Shown here: in pieces, positions 7,052 to 16,030 of the stretch
Numbering within the stretch: position 1 is the stretch's first letter
Layout: each line of letters begins with the position of its first letter
Source: Pyrinomonadaceae bacterium
GTDB lineage: Bacteria > Acidobacteriota > Blastocatellia > Pyrinomonadales > Pyrinomonadaceae
NCBI GenBank assembly: GCA_028284415.1
Contig: JANQRU010000005.1
Coordinates: 310,001-374,000 of the forward strand
Direction of reading: 5' to 3'
DNA: 64,000 nucleotides
The notes under the pieces: generated by a model
The model's database searches: none
What the model was told of the DNA's origin: nothing
The model's input: the letters and a program-made list of their open reading frames with translations, nothing else
Made by a program: the position numbers and the translations under genes

Positions 7052-7918
7052 TTATGGGTATTCGGCGGTCAAAGTAATCAAAGAAATTTCCGGCGGGCAT
7101 TGGTAACGAACAGGCAGTACAACGGTTCCAATTCCTCTTGTGATATAGATTTTCGTGTTTTTTCTTTCGTGAAGACCGCTTGTAAGTCTTCGGTGAGCGA
7201 GTATTTTCTTTTCTTTTTCCCTTATTTTTACTTGTCCGCCGTGAGTGTGTCCGCTGAACATTACATCAACGTCGTGTTTCATTGCTTGGCGGATGATAAC
7301 CGGATTATGTGCCAGAAGCATCTTCATTTCATCAGGGAATGAACCATGTAAAGCAGCTTTTAAATCTGTCTGCTTGAGCATATAATCATCAACTCCGCAG
7401 AGCCAAAATGAAACATCTTTCGCCGTAAAACGAAATCCTTCATTTATTAAAACTTTTATTTCGTGATTCCGTAGGCTTTTTGTAACGGCTTCTGCATCTG
7501 TCCAATGGTCGTGGTTGCCAAGGCATGCATAAGTTCCAAACTCTGATTCGAGTCTACCCATGACTTCTGAAACAGGCTCAACATATTCAGTTTCGTGCGA
7601 AACATAGTCACCTGTTAAAACAAACATATCGGGACTCAGATCATTAGCTATCTGAACTGCGTTTTCAATATGTTCGAGATTTGTAAAAGGACTGTGATGA
7701 ATATCTGATAAATGAACCAACCTGAATCCATCCAGTTTTTTAGGAAGGCGTTTTAAGCTGATCGTAATCTCTTCAATTTCAAGTGTATTGGCTTCATTCA
7801 AAGCACTACGGGCAACTTTTGAAAAGTTACTGGCTAGCTCTCTGAAGGGGGTTTCGGAAGCAACTGCTGTTGATATTTTTTCAGATATTTTCCCCTTTTT
7901 TGCACCAGTTAGCTTCAT
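7052..7918 (-). CDS. Metallophosphoesterase (YkuE/YaeI-like)
   Basis: 288 aa calcineurin-like phosphoesterase. Metal-binding motifs are all present: LSDIHH (Asp72, His74), LTGDYVSH, CLGNHDHW, and GHTHGGQ near the C-terminus, in the spacing typical of the YkuE/YaeI group (membrane-associated phosphoesterases, some acting on lipid-like substrates). Unlike many homologues there is no N-terminal membrane helix; the first 50 residues are polar and Ser/Lys/Ala-rich, so it may be cytoplasmic. Substrate unknown. Monocistronic. Confidence 0.9.
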   Translation of the reverse strand: MKLTGAKKGKISEKISTAVASETPFRELASNFSKVARSALNEANTLEIEEITISLKRLPKKLDGFRLVHLSDIHHSPFTNLEHIENAVQIANDLSPDMFVLTGDYVSHETEYVEPVSEVMGRLESEFGTYACLGNHDHWTDAEAVTKSLRNHEIKVLINEGFRFTAKDVSFWLCGVDDYMLKQTDLKAALHGSFPDEMKMLLAHNPVIIRQAMKHDVDVMFSGHTHGGQVKIREKEKKILAHRRLTSGLHERKNTKIYITRGIGTVVLPVRYQCPPEISLITLTAEYP

Positions 7919-8033
7919 TTTTTGTTTGATTTTGCTTAATTTTAGTTAGTTATATTTAGGAAAGCTATATTTATTATTAGCATTCAGACACAGAAATGTC
8001 TATTAAATAAGGACTATATAATTTAGATGGACT

Positions 8034-10025
8034 TTACGATGAAGAGTTGTTTTCTTTTATTCGGTTGATCTTATTTAATAAATTTTCAAATCGGGAATCA
8101 TCACGCAAATCTTTGTAGTCAGGAGCCATCTCTAAATAAAGGAGATAATCATTACGCTCTTCAAAAGCATCATCCAACCACTCAAACGCAGCATCTTTGT
8201 TGCCTATCATCGTTGCTAACCCTGATAGTAGAACGGGAGAAATGTATTCGTCTTCTGCTCGTTTTTTTAGTTGATCATATATCTCTATTGCTTCAGGTTT
8301 TTGTCCACTCTTGGCTTTGGTCATTCCGTATAAAGCTAAGTAAAAATGATTATTTTCTGATGTAAGTCTTTTAATAGCCTCAAGTTCCTCAAATGCCTCA
8401 TCGTATTTTTCCATCAGATGCAAAACATACCAAAGTCGAAAGCGTGCTTGCAAAAAATTCCCATCCATTTCAACAGCCTGACGAAAATATGGAAGTGATT
8501 CTTTATACTTCTCAGCATACAAGAGAGGTAACCCCTTTTCAGTAGCAATGATGCGGGAAGTTGGATCAAGTTTGTGGGCGGTTTTCATTTCCTTTTCGGC
8601 TTCTTCAAAACGCTTTTGGGTAAGCAATACCCAAGCATACCAGTGATGTGTTTGAGCTATATTTGGATTGAGAGAAATTGCTTTTTTATAGTTTTTTTCT
8701 GCTGCTTCAGTATTCCATTGAATCAAAGTGTGAAAGGAGGCTTTATTAACATAGGCTTCAGCAGAATCAGGATTAAGAGTTAAAGATTTATTGATGGCTT
8801 TTTCAATTTTATCTGCATGTTCCAGAGGTCTTGATGCAAGAAATGTAGAATCGCTCAAGAGCAAATAGCCCTTGGCAATTCCTGTGTAGGAATCAGCATA
8901 ATTTTCATCAATTTTGACTGCTTCCTCAAAGAGCTCAATCGCTTTTTTTATATCTTCTACAGTTCTTTTAGCTAAATAAAATTTGCCTTTTGAATACGCC
9001 TGAAACGCTTTCGGACTGACTGTTTCGCGTTGTTTTAATTTCTGCGTTTCCTTATCCGATATATCTGCTATCAGATTATCAGCGACTTGGAGTGATAATT
9101 TGTCTTGAAGCTTAAATATATCTTCTTCCGTTACATCAAAACTCTCCGCCCAGATTTGAGCACCATCACGAACATCCAATAATCTTGCATTTAGACGCAG
9201 ACGGTTGTCTTTGCTCTGAATCGTTCCAACAACCACAGAATCTACCTGCAATTCTTTACCAAACTGAATCGCGTCTTTTTCCCCCTCAGAAAATTTTTCG
9301 ACAGCACTAAGTGGTCTGATGACAAAACGATTTAACTTTCCCAGACGTGTGATCAAATTATCGGTTAAACCCATCGAAATAGCCCTGTTCGTTTCGTTGT
9401 CATTTAGGTGTTTGAGGGGCAAAACGGCAATACTCTTGATGTTTCTTTTGTTGATTGGAACTGAGGAGAATCCTGAATCGTCTTTGTATTGAAACCAAAA
9501 AGCAAAACTCGTTAAAAAAAATATGCCAACCAAAATAATTGTTAGTAAATACCAACGACTAACTTTGTTCTGTATTGGCAAATTTTCTTTGATTGAAACG
9601 GTTTCCGAAGATGCTTTTTCAGTTTGATTTTCAGTTGATATTTTCTTTACATCGGCGATAAACCGATAACCTTTCTTGGGAATCGTTTGGATAAATTTTT
9701 CTGAGCTTTCTTTTTCAAAAGTCTTTCTTAGATTTGATACCGCAACATTTATATTCGCCTCTTCTATAAATGTATCTTTCCAGACTTTTTCGATTATTTC
9801 TTCGCGTGTGACTACTTCGGGATGCTTTTCAAGCAGAAGATTTAACACATCAAGAGCCTTTGGGGAGATAGAAATTAGTGTTTCCTCATACCACAAACTC
9901 TTTTCTTTCGGTGAAAAACGAAATTTTTCGAATTCGTAGAAATGCTTGAATTCATTAGACATAGCGTTTGTAAAATCTATTTTTACATTTTCTTTAGCTT
10001 TTTTAAAGGTTTTTTTATCTACCAA
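8034..10025 (-). CDS. CadC-like winged-helix / TPR membrane regulator
   Basis: 663 aa. Order: OmpR/CadC-type winged helix (about residues 28-127, with ISPKALDVLNLLLEKHPEVV and PKKGYRFIADV), a membrane helix (about 158-178, YLLTIILVGIFFLTSFAFWF), a FlgO/TolB-N-like domain (SIAVLPLKHL...DNLITRLGKL...VDSVVVGTIQ...GAQIWAESFD), then about ten TPR helices to the end. Proteins of this plan are abundant in Acidobacteria and CadC paralogues, and likely sense an envelope or protein signal through the TPR part and bind DNA from the membrane. It is divergent from the sigma-like gene at 10112 with a shared promoter region. Start ATG-like position at 10025 fits. Confidence 0.88.
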   Translation of the reverse strand: MVDKKTFKKAKENVKIDFTNAMSNEFKHFYEFEKFRFSPKEKSLWYEETLISISPKALDVLNLLLEKHPEVVTREEIIEKVWKDTFIEEANINVAVSNLRKTFEKESSEKFIQTIPKKGYRFIADVKKISTENQTEKASSETVSIKENLPIQNKVSRWYLLTIILVGIFFLTSFAFWFQYKDDSGFSSVPINKRNIKSIAVLPLKHLNDNETNRAISMGLTDNLITRLGKLNRFVIRPLSAVEKFSEGEKDAIQFGKELQVDSVVVGTIQSKDNRLRLNARLLDVRDGAQIWAESFDVTEEDIFKLQDKLSLQVADNLIADISDKETQKLKQRETVSPKAFQAYSKGKFYLAKRTVEDIKKAIELFEEAVKIDENYADSYTGIAKGYLLLSDSTFLASRPLEHADKIEKAINKSLTLNPDSAEAYVNKASFHTLIQWNTEAAEKNYKKAISLNPNIAQTHHWYAWVLLTQKRFEEAEKEMKTAHKLDPTSRIIATEKGLPLLYAEKYKESLPYFRQAVEMDGNFLQARFRLWYVLHLMEKYDEAFEELEAIKRLTSENNHFYLALYGMTKAKSGQKPEAIEIYDQLKKRAEDEYISPVLLSGLATMIGNKDAAFEWLDDAFEERNDYLLYLEMAPDYKDLRDDSRFENLLNKINRIKENNSSS

Positions 10026-10111
10026 TATCTAAAAATCTATTCTGCGAAAAGAATTGTTTTTCAGTGTTGGAGTTAACTCAAACTGAAATTCTTTTTAAAA
10101 AGGCTAGAATT

Positions 10112-10762
10112 ATGAATGTCTTAAGTATAAATCAAAGCGAAGCAAATCTGAATATATTTCCGAGACCAAAAAAATCCGCGAAATTATCGGAAATACGCCC
10201 TTCAAAGAAAAAAAAATGGGAATTAAATGAGATCGCTTTTGATAAATTGTTAGAAGCATTTGCGGAAAATCGTGATAAAGCTGCAGAGAATTATTTACTA
10301 CTCTGCAAGAACTTATTGCGATATTTTGAAGTGCGAGGTATTAATCATTCTCAATCAGCGGTTGACGAAGTTATCAATCGTCTTGCCAAAAAACTGGAAT
10401 CTGGCGAACAGATCAATAACATAAACACATATGCACTTGGCGTTGCTCGTCTTCTAACGCTTGAATTGCATAAATCTCCCGAGCGAAAAATGTCCAATGA
10501 TCTGCCTGAGCTAAGTGTTTCTCCGATCAAAGAAGAAAAAACTAAACACGAAATAGAACTCGAACGTCTGGATAAATGTTTAGATGAGCTTACGCCTGAA
10601 AATAGAGAATTGATCAAAAATTATTACCAAGGTGAACGACGGGAAAAAATAGAAAACCGCAAAAGAATGGCGGAAAGGATGGGGATTCCGCAAAATGCTC
10701 TCAGAAGCCGTGCGGTGCGTTTAAGGCAAAAATTAAAAATTCAGATTGAAGAGTCTATGTAA
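10112..10762 (+). CDS. Sigma-70-like (ECF-type) factor
   Basis: About 216 aa from ATG 10112; an in-frame GTG at 10064 would add 16 residues, but ATG 10112 is preferred. The central part (LLLCKNLLRYFEVRG... AVDEVINRLAKKLESGE... NTYALGVARLLTLE) resembles sigma region 2. The end (LDELTPENRELIKNYY ... RMAERMGIPQNALRSRAVRLRQKL) is a region-4-type helix-turn-helix. It differs from classic ECF factors by the weak region 2 and long charged linker, so specific promoter recognition is uncertain. Convergent with nothing; divergent from the CadC/TPR regulator, a hint they are regulated together. Confidence 0.75.
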   Translation: MNVLSINQSEANLNIFPRPKKSAKLSEIRPSKKKKWELNEIAFDKLLEAFAENRDKAAENYLLLCKNLLRYFEVRGINHSQSAVDEVINRLAKKLESGEQINNINTYALGVARLLTLELHKSPERKMSNDLPELSVSPIKEEKTKHEIELERLDKCLDELTPENRELIKNYYQGERREKIENRKRMAERMGIPQNALRSRAVRLRQKLKIQIEESM

Positions 10763-10788
10763 AAAATCGAGAATATATTTTCTCAAAG

Positions 10789-12432
10789 TTAATTTTCGAT
10801 TAAAAATAGACGCCATTCTGCATTGGTTTCGGGAATAATTTTTTTTCCGTTTTCCTCAAATAAAATTCCTGAGCCTGCTGTTAAGTCTTTCACAGTTCTG
10901 GAAGTTAAAATTTCTCCTGTTTTTGCAGAATCTGCTATTTGTCTGGCAATCTCAACAGCTGCACCGCTATATTTTTCACCCAAAACATCACACTCTCCTG
11001 TGTGAAGACCTGTTCTTAAATCCAAACCCAAGTTCTTGGTCGAAGCCCTGATGTCTTTCGCACAACGAACCGCTCTAGCAGGTCCGTCAAAAGTTGCAAG
11101 CAATTCATTCTCAGTAAAAGATGATATTTTTCCTCGATGCAGTTTTATTTTGCGTGTTGTTGTTTTCTCAAATTCTTCAAAATCCTTTGAGAAATCATTT
11201 ATCTTGATGCTTAAAACGGTAGCTAGAACTCGGTCAAACTCTTCCGAATATTGTACATCCAGCAAAAATTCTTCTATTTCATCTAGAATTTTTTTTTGAT
11301 CTCCGACGAACGGTAAATGGTCAATTCCGTCCAGTTCGACATATTTACAATTTGGAATACTTTTGGCGACAAATCTTCCCTCTTCAACCTTTAAACACAA
11401 GTCGCCTTTCCTATGAATTACAAGGCTCGGCACTCGAATTGATAGAAGCACTTGTCGAACATCAATTTCAGCATTCATTTTTGTTAAAGCCACGGCTGCT
11501 CCCGGACTAGCTCCCATACGCAGATATGTAGCCCACCAATTTCTAAAACTTTCGTCGTCAGCTAAACTCGGTGCTCTATCTTCTATTCCAACCGCAGTTC
11601 CCCATTCTTCCTGCATTAATTCAAAAAATCTTTCACGGTCATCTTTTGAAACGCCCCAAGGGTAATCTTCATCTTTGATGCGTTTTGCGTAAGTTCCGAT
11701 CATCACAAGTGCGGAAGTTCTTTCGGGATATGTCGCGGCAAAGAGTGAACACATCGGACCACCCTCTGAAACACCTATCAAAGTCGCCTTTTTTGACCCG
11801 ACTGCATCCATAACGGCATGAACATCTTCCATACGTTGCTCAAGTGTCGGCAGTTGTGAAAGCGGAACACGGTCTGAAAGTCCCGTACCGCGTTTATCAA
11901 ACAAAATGAGACGGGAAAATGATGCAAGGCGATTTAAAAACTCGGCAAAATTTGGTTCTTTCCAGAAATATTCAAGGTGCGAAACCCAACCCATCACAAA
12001 GACTATATCTATATCGCCTTCTCCAATTACCTGATAAGCAATATTTGCATCTCCACTCTGAACATATTGGGTTTTGGGTAAATCCTCCGTCTGCAGATCG
12101 GCTTTCAGAGTTTGTGGAACATTTACAGAAACATCCGCCACAAAACGGTAACCGCGTTTTGGAACTGTCTCAATGAATTTGTTTTTTTTGTTTTCCCCAA
12201 GGACTTTTCGCAGATATGAGATATTTTGAGCAAGATTATTTTCTTCAACGAAGCTGTCTTTCCAAATCTTTTCAAATAATTCTTCTTTGGTTAAAAGATG
12301 TCCTTTGTTCTGAACTAAAAGCAGCAATGTATCAAAAACCTTCGGAGCAAGAGGGATGCTTTTGTCACCTTCCGACAATATTCTTTCATCTTTATTTAGA
12401 TCAAATTTTCCGAATTTGTAAATCTTTTGCAT
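10789..12432 (-). CDS. Winged-helix / alpha-beta hydrolase / degenerate cyclase fusion
   Basis: 547 aa with three modules. Residues 1-103: OmpR/CadC winged helix (PKVFDTLLLLVQNKGHLLTK, PKRGYRFVADV). Residues 120-392: alpha/beta hydrolase with the nucleophile elbow GVSEGG (Ser222) and DHLPF (Asp371-His372). Residues 400-520: a class III adenylate cyclase homology domain, recognised by TENELLATFDGPARAVRCA and LRTGLHTGECDV. Normal cyclases read FTDIxGST where this has SIKINDF, and AGDGF where this has TENEL, so both metal-binding aspartates are lost and cyclase activity is not expected. No membrane helix. It may be a ligand-sensing transcription factor with a hydrolase-type sensor; this is inference. 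Confidence 0.85.
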   Translation of the reverse strand: MQKIYKFGKFDLNKDERILSEGDKSIPLAPKVFDTLLLLVQNKGHLLTKEELFEKIWKDSFVEENNLAQNISYLRKVLGENKKNKFIETVPKRGYRFVADVSVNVPQTLKADLQTEDLPKTQYVQSGDANIAYQVIGEGDIDIVFVMGWVSHLEYFWKEPNFAEFLNRLASFSRLILFDKRGTGLSDRVPLSQLPTLEQRMEDVHAVMDAVGSKKATLIGVSEGGPMCSLFAATYPERTSALVMIGTYAKRIKDEDYPWGVSKDDRERFFELMQEEWGTAVGIEDRAPSLADDESFRNWWATYLRMGASPGAAVALTKMNAEIDVRQVLLSIRVPSLVIHRKGDLCLKVEEGRFVAKSIPNCKYVELDGIDHLPFVGDQKKILDEIEEFLLDVQYSEEFDRVLATVLSIKINDFSKDFEEFEKTTTRKIKLHRGKISSFTENELLATFDGPARAVRCAKDIRASTKNLGLDLRTGLHTGECDVLGEKYSGAAVEIARQIADSAKTGEILTSRTVKDLTAGSGILFEENGKKIIPETNAEWRLFLIEN

Positions 12433-12570
12433 TTTTCTTCAGATTTTCTTCAGAAATTTTTCATTTTTTCTTAAAGATTAAATTTTACAACTCTCTTATA
12501 ATTCAAAACGCTGGGCAGTTGTGCCTGTAAAAATATATATCTTAATACATGATAGGGAGCAATTATAACA

Positions 12571-12900
12571 ATGTCTTATACAAGTGATGAAGTAATCAAA
12601 ATAGGTTTGGAGGAAAAATTTTTAGAAAATAAAATATTCCGAACCGAAAAAAGGGCTTTTTGTATGAAATGTGATAAGCCGGTTGATTTAATTTCTTTCG
12701 AGAAAGCGGTTGATTCTATGAAAACCAGTTTCTTAGAAGTTTTCAGATCAGCAAATATGGGCAAATTACATCGAATTCATAATAAAAAAGGAAAAGTAAT
12801 GATCTGTGCGGAATCATTTTTTCAAACTTTTGATTCCCGTCAAACTCAAAAATTAAACCGTGATCTATTTATAACTAATCCATCAGGAAATCTTTGTTAA
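12571..12900 (+). CDS. Small CxxC-containing protein, unknown
   Basis: 109 aa, not recognised. It has a single CMKC pair (about residues 31-34) in RTEKRAFCMKCDKPVDL and one later Cys (MICAESFF), so a small metal-ribbon-like fold is possible but incomplete. Start at ATG 12571 preceded by gggagcaattataaca, a plausible ribosome site. The gene is divergent from the winged-helix/hydrolase fusion, sharing a 138-bp promoter region, and is followed by a hairpin. Confidence 0.6.
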   Translation: MSYTSDEVIKIGLEEKFLENKIFRTEKRAFCMKCDKPVDLISFEKAVDSMKTSFLEVFRSANMGKLHRIHNKKGKVMICAESFFQTFDSRQTQKLNRDLFITNPSGNLC

Positions 12901-12905
12901 AAAAA

Positions 12906-12934
12906 AAGGATGATTCAAAAAAAGAATCATCCTT
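12906..12934 (-). terminator. Intrinsic terminator of the ZnuD-like gene
   Basis: Perfect 11-bp stem aaggatgattc / gaatcatcctt around a 7-base loop. On the minus strand the stem is followed by a run of T, so it terminates the TonB receptor gene ending at 12963; it may also stop transcription from the small gene on the plus strand. Confidence 0.85.
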
Positions 12935-12962
12935 GTAAAGTATTTCTGTACTCAACTAAAAA

Positions 12963-15338
12963 CTAAAATAGTCTGACAGTATAAGAAATCTTAAATCCCC
13001 GTCCCCTTTCAGGAACTATGTCTTTTAAGAAATTAACGTGGTTTCGGTAAAGCTTATCAGTTAGATTTTGTCCACCAAAAGTTATTATGTGTGCAGTTTT
13101 GTCCACAATAAAACTGTACGAACCGTTTATATTAAAGAGAGCATAACCATCTGTTGTGGTTTCAAGCGGGAAGATATTTGAATCTCTCGCCGCGACAAAA
13201 ACTCCTTCAGGTCTGACGCTCAATCCTTTGAAACGGAAATCTACACCGACTCTCGCACGGGCAGGAGTAATTCTTGGCGGTGCAAAACCAAAATCTTTTA
13301 GCTCTGCATCAACAATATCTCCACCGAAGAAAAATCCGAAATAATCATTGGCGTCAACTTCCAATAAAGCATCTGCACCAAAATAACGGGCATCAGTTTG
13401 TGAAAATAAAGTTGCCGGCAAACCATCATCAACGTCTATGTTTCCATCACCATCTTCATCAAGTGGAGACTGGAAAATAAAATTGTTTATATCATTGTAG
13501 AAAAAACTTCCGTTAAATCGGACTCGTTTTGAATTTTGTCTGAAGCTGAATTCAAATCCATTTGAGCGTTCTCTTTCAAGCGTTGGATCACCAATTTCAA
13601 ACGTGACTGTTCCAATATGTGGTCCGAAATTATAAAGTTCTTCCAATGCAGGTGGGCGATAAGAACTTGAAAAGCTTGCAATAAAAGCACCTCCCTCCCA
13701 AACTTCAAACCTTGCACCGACTGAGCCGGAAAAGCCTGTGAAATTCAAATCAGGTAAATCAGGATTTACAGGACGATAACGATTTGTTTCAATCCGTCCA
13801 CCAAATTGGAGTGCGACTTTTTCAAAGCTTAGTTCCTGCAAAGTAAACGCGGCAAAATTATTTTGGCGAACTCTTCCGTCAACCAAAGATTCAGCACCAA
13901 CTGTTAAAAATGAACGTCTGTAACCTTCAACCCCAAATTGACCCGAAAGTTTATCGTATCTTTTCTGTCTCAAAATTGCCCTGTATGAGAAAACATCATT
14001 TTCAAACGTAGTGGCAACTTCTTCTTCTCCGTCTTCAGCTTCGAGTTCCCTGTGCTCATAATCGGTGAAATCTATTGTAAAAGTTCCCGCTTGAATTGGA
14101 GAATTCAAATCTCTAAATCCACCTACAAAACGGTAATTGTTTCGACGCATTCTGAGGTCAATTTGTTCATCAGGAATTGGCGGAAGTTGATCTGCAAAAA
14201 TACGTTGTAATTCTTGCGGGTTAAAGACACAAGGAGATTCTTCATCATCTTCATTTTCGAGCGAGAAACCACCTTCTTCCTCTTCTTCACCACCACAATC
14301 AATGCCACCATTGATAATGCTCAAAAGTTCTCTTGATTCAAAAAGCGGTGCATAAGGAATTCCAAATCGCCTTCTGTCTAAAGTTACAGTCGCTTTGAAG
14401 AAACCTTTATCAGCAAAGTACCCGTAACTTCCTGAACCACCAAATGAACGCCCGGCTGAATTAGGAATCTTGCCTAAAGGTGTTTCAAAATCACCTTCAC
14501 GGCTGAAGTTTGTATCGAAATTGAAAAGATTTTGTTTGTAACCATATTCAACCCCTCCTGCTGCTCCACCTTGTCTGTCAACCGACCCTGCAAAGGTTGT
14601 AAAATACCCTCTAAAACCTTCGTGTGCATCAAACTCATCGTCGGTTACGGCATTAACAACTCCACCAATTGCATTACTGCCATAAAGCAAAGTCGCAGGT
14701 CCTTTAATAACTTCGAGTCTTTCCAAATTGAATGGTGAAATTGGTTCACCATGGTCTCCTGAAGTCGAACCAACCGAACCATTTCTGATACCGTCTTGTA
14801 AAACTAAAACCCTGTCACCTTCAAAACCACGAATCGACGGACGAGTCGTTCCCGAACTACCATATGAACGTTTGCTAACACCTGGTTCATACTGTAAAAC
14901 ATCACCAATTGAAATACTTGCATTTTTATTAATGTTAGTAGTTCCAACTGAAGTTACCGATGAAAAAGATTCAAAAACTGATTCTCCTTCCCCTGTAGTA
15001 GTTACTGTAACTTCTGCATTGATTGACCTGATACTGATTGAAAAATCAAGTGTCGTCGCTCCTGATATTGTTACTCGCTGAGCTCTATCAGCAAATCCCT
15101 CAATGTGAGTTACAACTGTGTAAGTCCCATCCGGCAAATCCGTAAGTTGATATTTACCGTTTTCGTCAGTTTCAACATTTTTACTGAGACCGGTTATCTC
15201 AACTCTCACCCCCGGAACGGGATCACCTGTCACATCATTTGTAACAGTGCCGCTTAAAGTGCCGGTTTGTGCGTAAACCGAAGCGGACAAAATTAGTAAT
15301 AATGCAATATTGAATAATTGCTTAGATATAAATTTCAT
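12963..15338 (-). CDS. ZnuD-like TonB-dependent receptor
   Basis: 791 aa. Signal peptide (residues 1-23, ending SASVYA), a carboxypeptidase-regulatory-like beta domain (about 24-105), TonB plug (IRGFEGDRVLVLQDGIRNGS, EVIKGPATLLYGSNAIGG) and a beta-barrel ending with aromatic TVRLF. The plug and barrel follow the ZnuD group, which takes up zinc across the outer membrane: DHGEPISPFNLER, SYRPPALEELYNFGPH, and the end RNHVNFLKD...ERGRGF. In the barrel, an acidic loop (Glu5 run and DDEE) is bracketed by two cysteines, encoded at about 14225-14300, a plausible metal-capture loop. Substrate zinc is inferred. Confidence 0.88.
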   Translation of the reverse strand: MKFISKQLFNIALLLILSASVYAQTGTLSGTVTNDVTGDPVPGVRVEITGLSKNVETDENGKYQLTDLPDGTYTVVTHIEGFADRAQRVTISGATTLDFSISIRSINAEVTVTTTGEGESVFESFSSVTSVGTTNINKNASISIGDVLQYEPGVSKRSYGSSGTTRPSIRGFEGDRVLVLQDGIRNGSVGSTSGDHGEPISPFNLERLEVIKGPATLLYGSNAIGGVVNAVTDDEFDAHEGFRGYFTTFAGSVDRQGGAAGGVEYGYKQNLFNFDTNFSREGDFETPLGKIPNSAGRSFGGSGSYGYFADKGFFKATVTLDRRRFGIPYAPLFESRELLSIINGGIDCGGEEEEEGGFSLENEDDEESPCVFNPQELQRIFADQLPPIPDEQIDLRMRRNNYRFVGGFRDLNSPIQAGTFTIDFTDYEHRELEAEDGEEEVATTFENDVFSYRAILRQKRYDKLSGQFGVEGYRRSFLTVGAESLVDGRVRQNNFAAFTLQELSFEKVALQFGGRIETNRYRPVNPDLPDLNFTGFSGSVGARFEVWEGGAFIASFSSSYRPPALEELYNFGPHIGTVTFEIGDPTLERERSNGFEFSFRQNSKRVRFNGSFFYNDINNFIFQSPLDEDGDGNIDVDDGLPATLFSQTDARYFGADALLEVDANDYFGFFFGGDIVDAELKDFGFAPPRITPARARVGVDFRFKGLSVRPEGVFVAARDSNIFPLETTTDGYALFNINGSYSFIVDKTAHIITFGGQNLTDKLYRNHVNFLKDIVPERGRGFKISYTVRLF

Positions 15339-15467
15339 TCTTGTTTATTCTTCCCTAAATTATTTGTTTATTTGTGAATACTGATTTTTATATTCAAAAC
15401 CGTATATTATTAAGTTTTTAGTGGTATTAAATCACTTATTTTTCACAAACAGCCATTAAACCCCAAC

Positions 15468-15495
15468 GAGTGGTAATTAAATACAACTGAATGGT
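15468..15495. promoter_or_regulatory. 21-bp-spaced direct repeat upstream of the ZnuD-like gene
   Basis: gagtggt (15468-15474) and gaatggt (15489-15495) are direct repeats exactly 21 bp apart, about 130-155 bp before the receptor start (gene is on the minus strand). A similar direct repeat occurs before the His-rich gene at 40745 (40620-40650). Such phased direct repeats are the usual site style of LytTR-type and some other regulators; which one binds is unknown. Confidence 0.4.
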
Positions 15496-15676
15496 CAATG
15501 CAAATATTTGAGGCTGTATATAAAAAATTTCGTAATATAAGCTCATTAATCCCTCTCTAACTCAATCGTATAAATATTTGTATAAGTTCAATTAGAGACC
15601 GCCCGCTAAAAAACTTCTATGTTTTTTTAATGAATTGCATTTAATGATTTATAAACAACTTAAAAAATGGAATAAA

Positions 15677-15774
15677 TAGCCCGACCATCAGGAAGGGCTT
15701 CCAAGGTCAATATCTGAATATTTGATCTGATCTCTTAACTTAATAGCCAAAGCCACTCCCCCACGGTCGGGCTA
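15677..15774. repeat. 98-bp palindromic element
   Basis: Perfect 10-bp terminal inverted repeats tagcccgacc (15677-15686) and ggtcgggcta (15765-15774). Inside are ggaagggcttcc-like and aatagccaaagccact segments, so it can fold into a branched hairpin on either strand. It lies 255 bp before merC and 340 bp after the receptor start. Not coding. It is not recognised as SRP RNA, 6S RNA or a cobalamin riboswitch. Confidence 0.5.
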
Positions 15775-16030
15775 CTGACACAGTTTTGTATTGTTTTTTC
15801 TACCACACTTAATCAACCTATTTAAAAATCACCTTGTTCCAAATCATTTGCTTATCTCTACCATTTACTCTTGAAAAACAGCTATTCGTAAATTTAGTCT
15901 TTCAGAAATAATTAAATCTTGTAATCTAACCGATTGGAATTCACACTTAAATCATTTATGTAACAAACTTATTAAAGATTTATTTTTGGAATTTATTAAT
16001 AAACATAAGGTAATTACTAGAAAAAATATA

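Noticed and set aside
15677..15774. SRP RNA, 6S RNA or cobalamin riboswitch
   Set aside because: Only short fragments (GCCACT, AGGAAGG) resemble those classes; the conserved GGAAGGnAGCAGC core and the cobalamin core are absent in both orientations.
15986..16030. Longer MerC start at TTG 15986
   Set aside because: Adds 15 polar residues before the normal N-terminus; ATG 16031 matches the family start.
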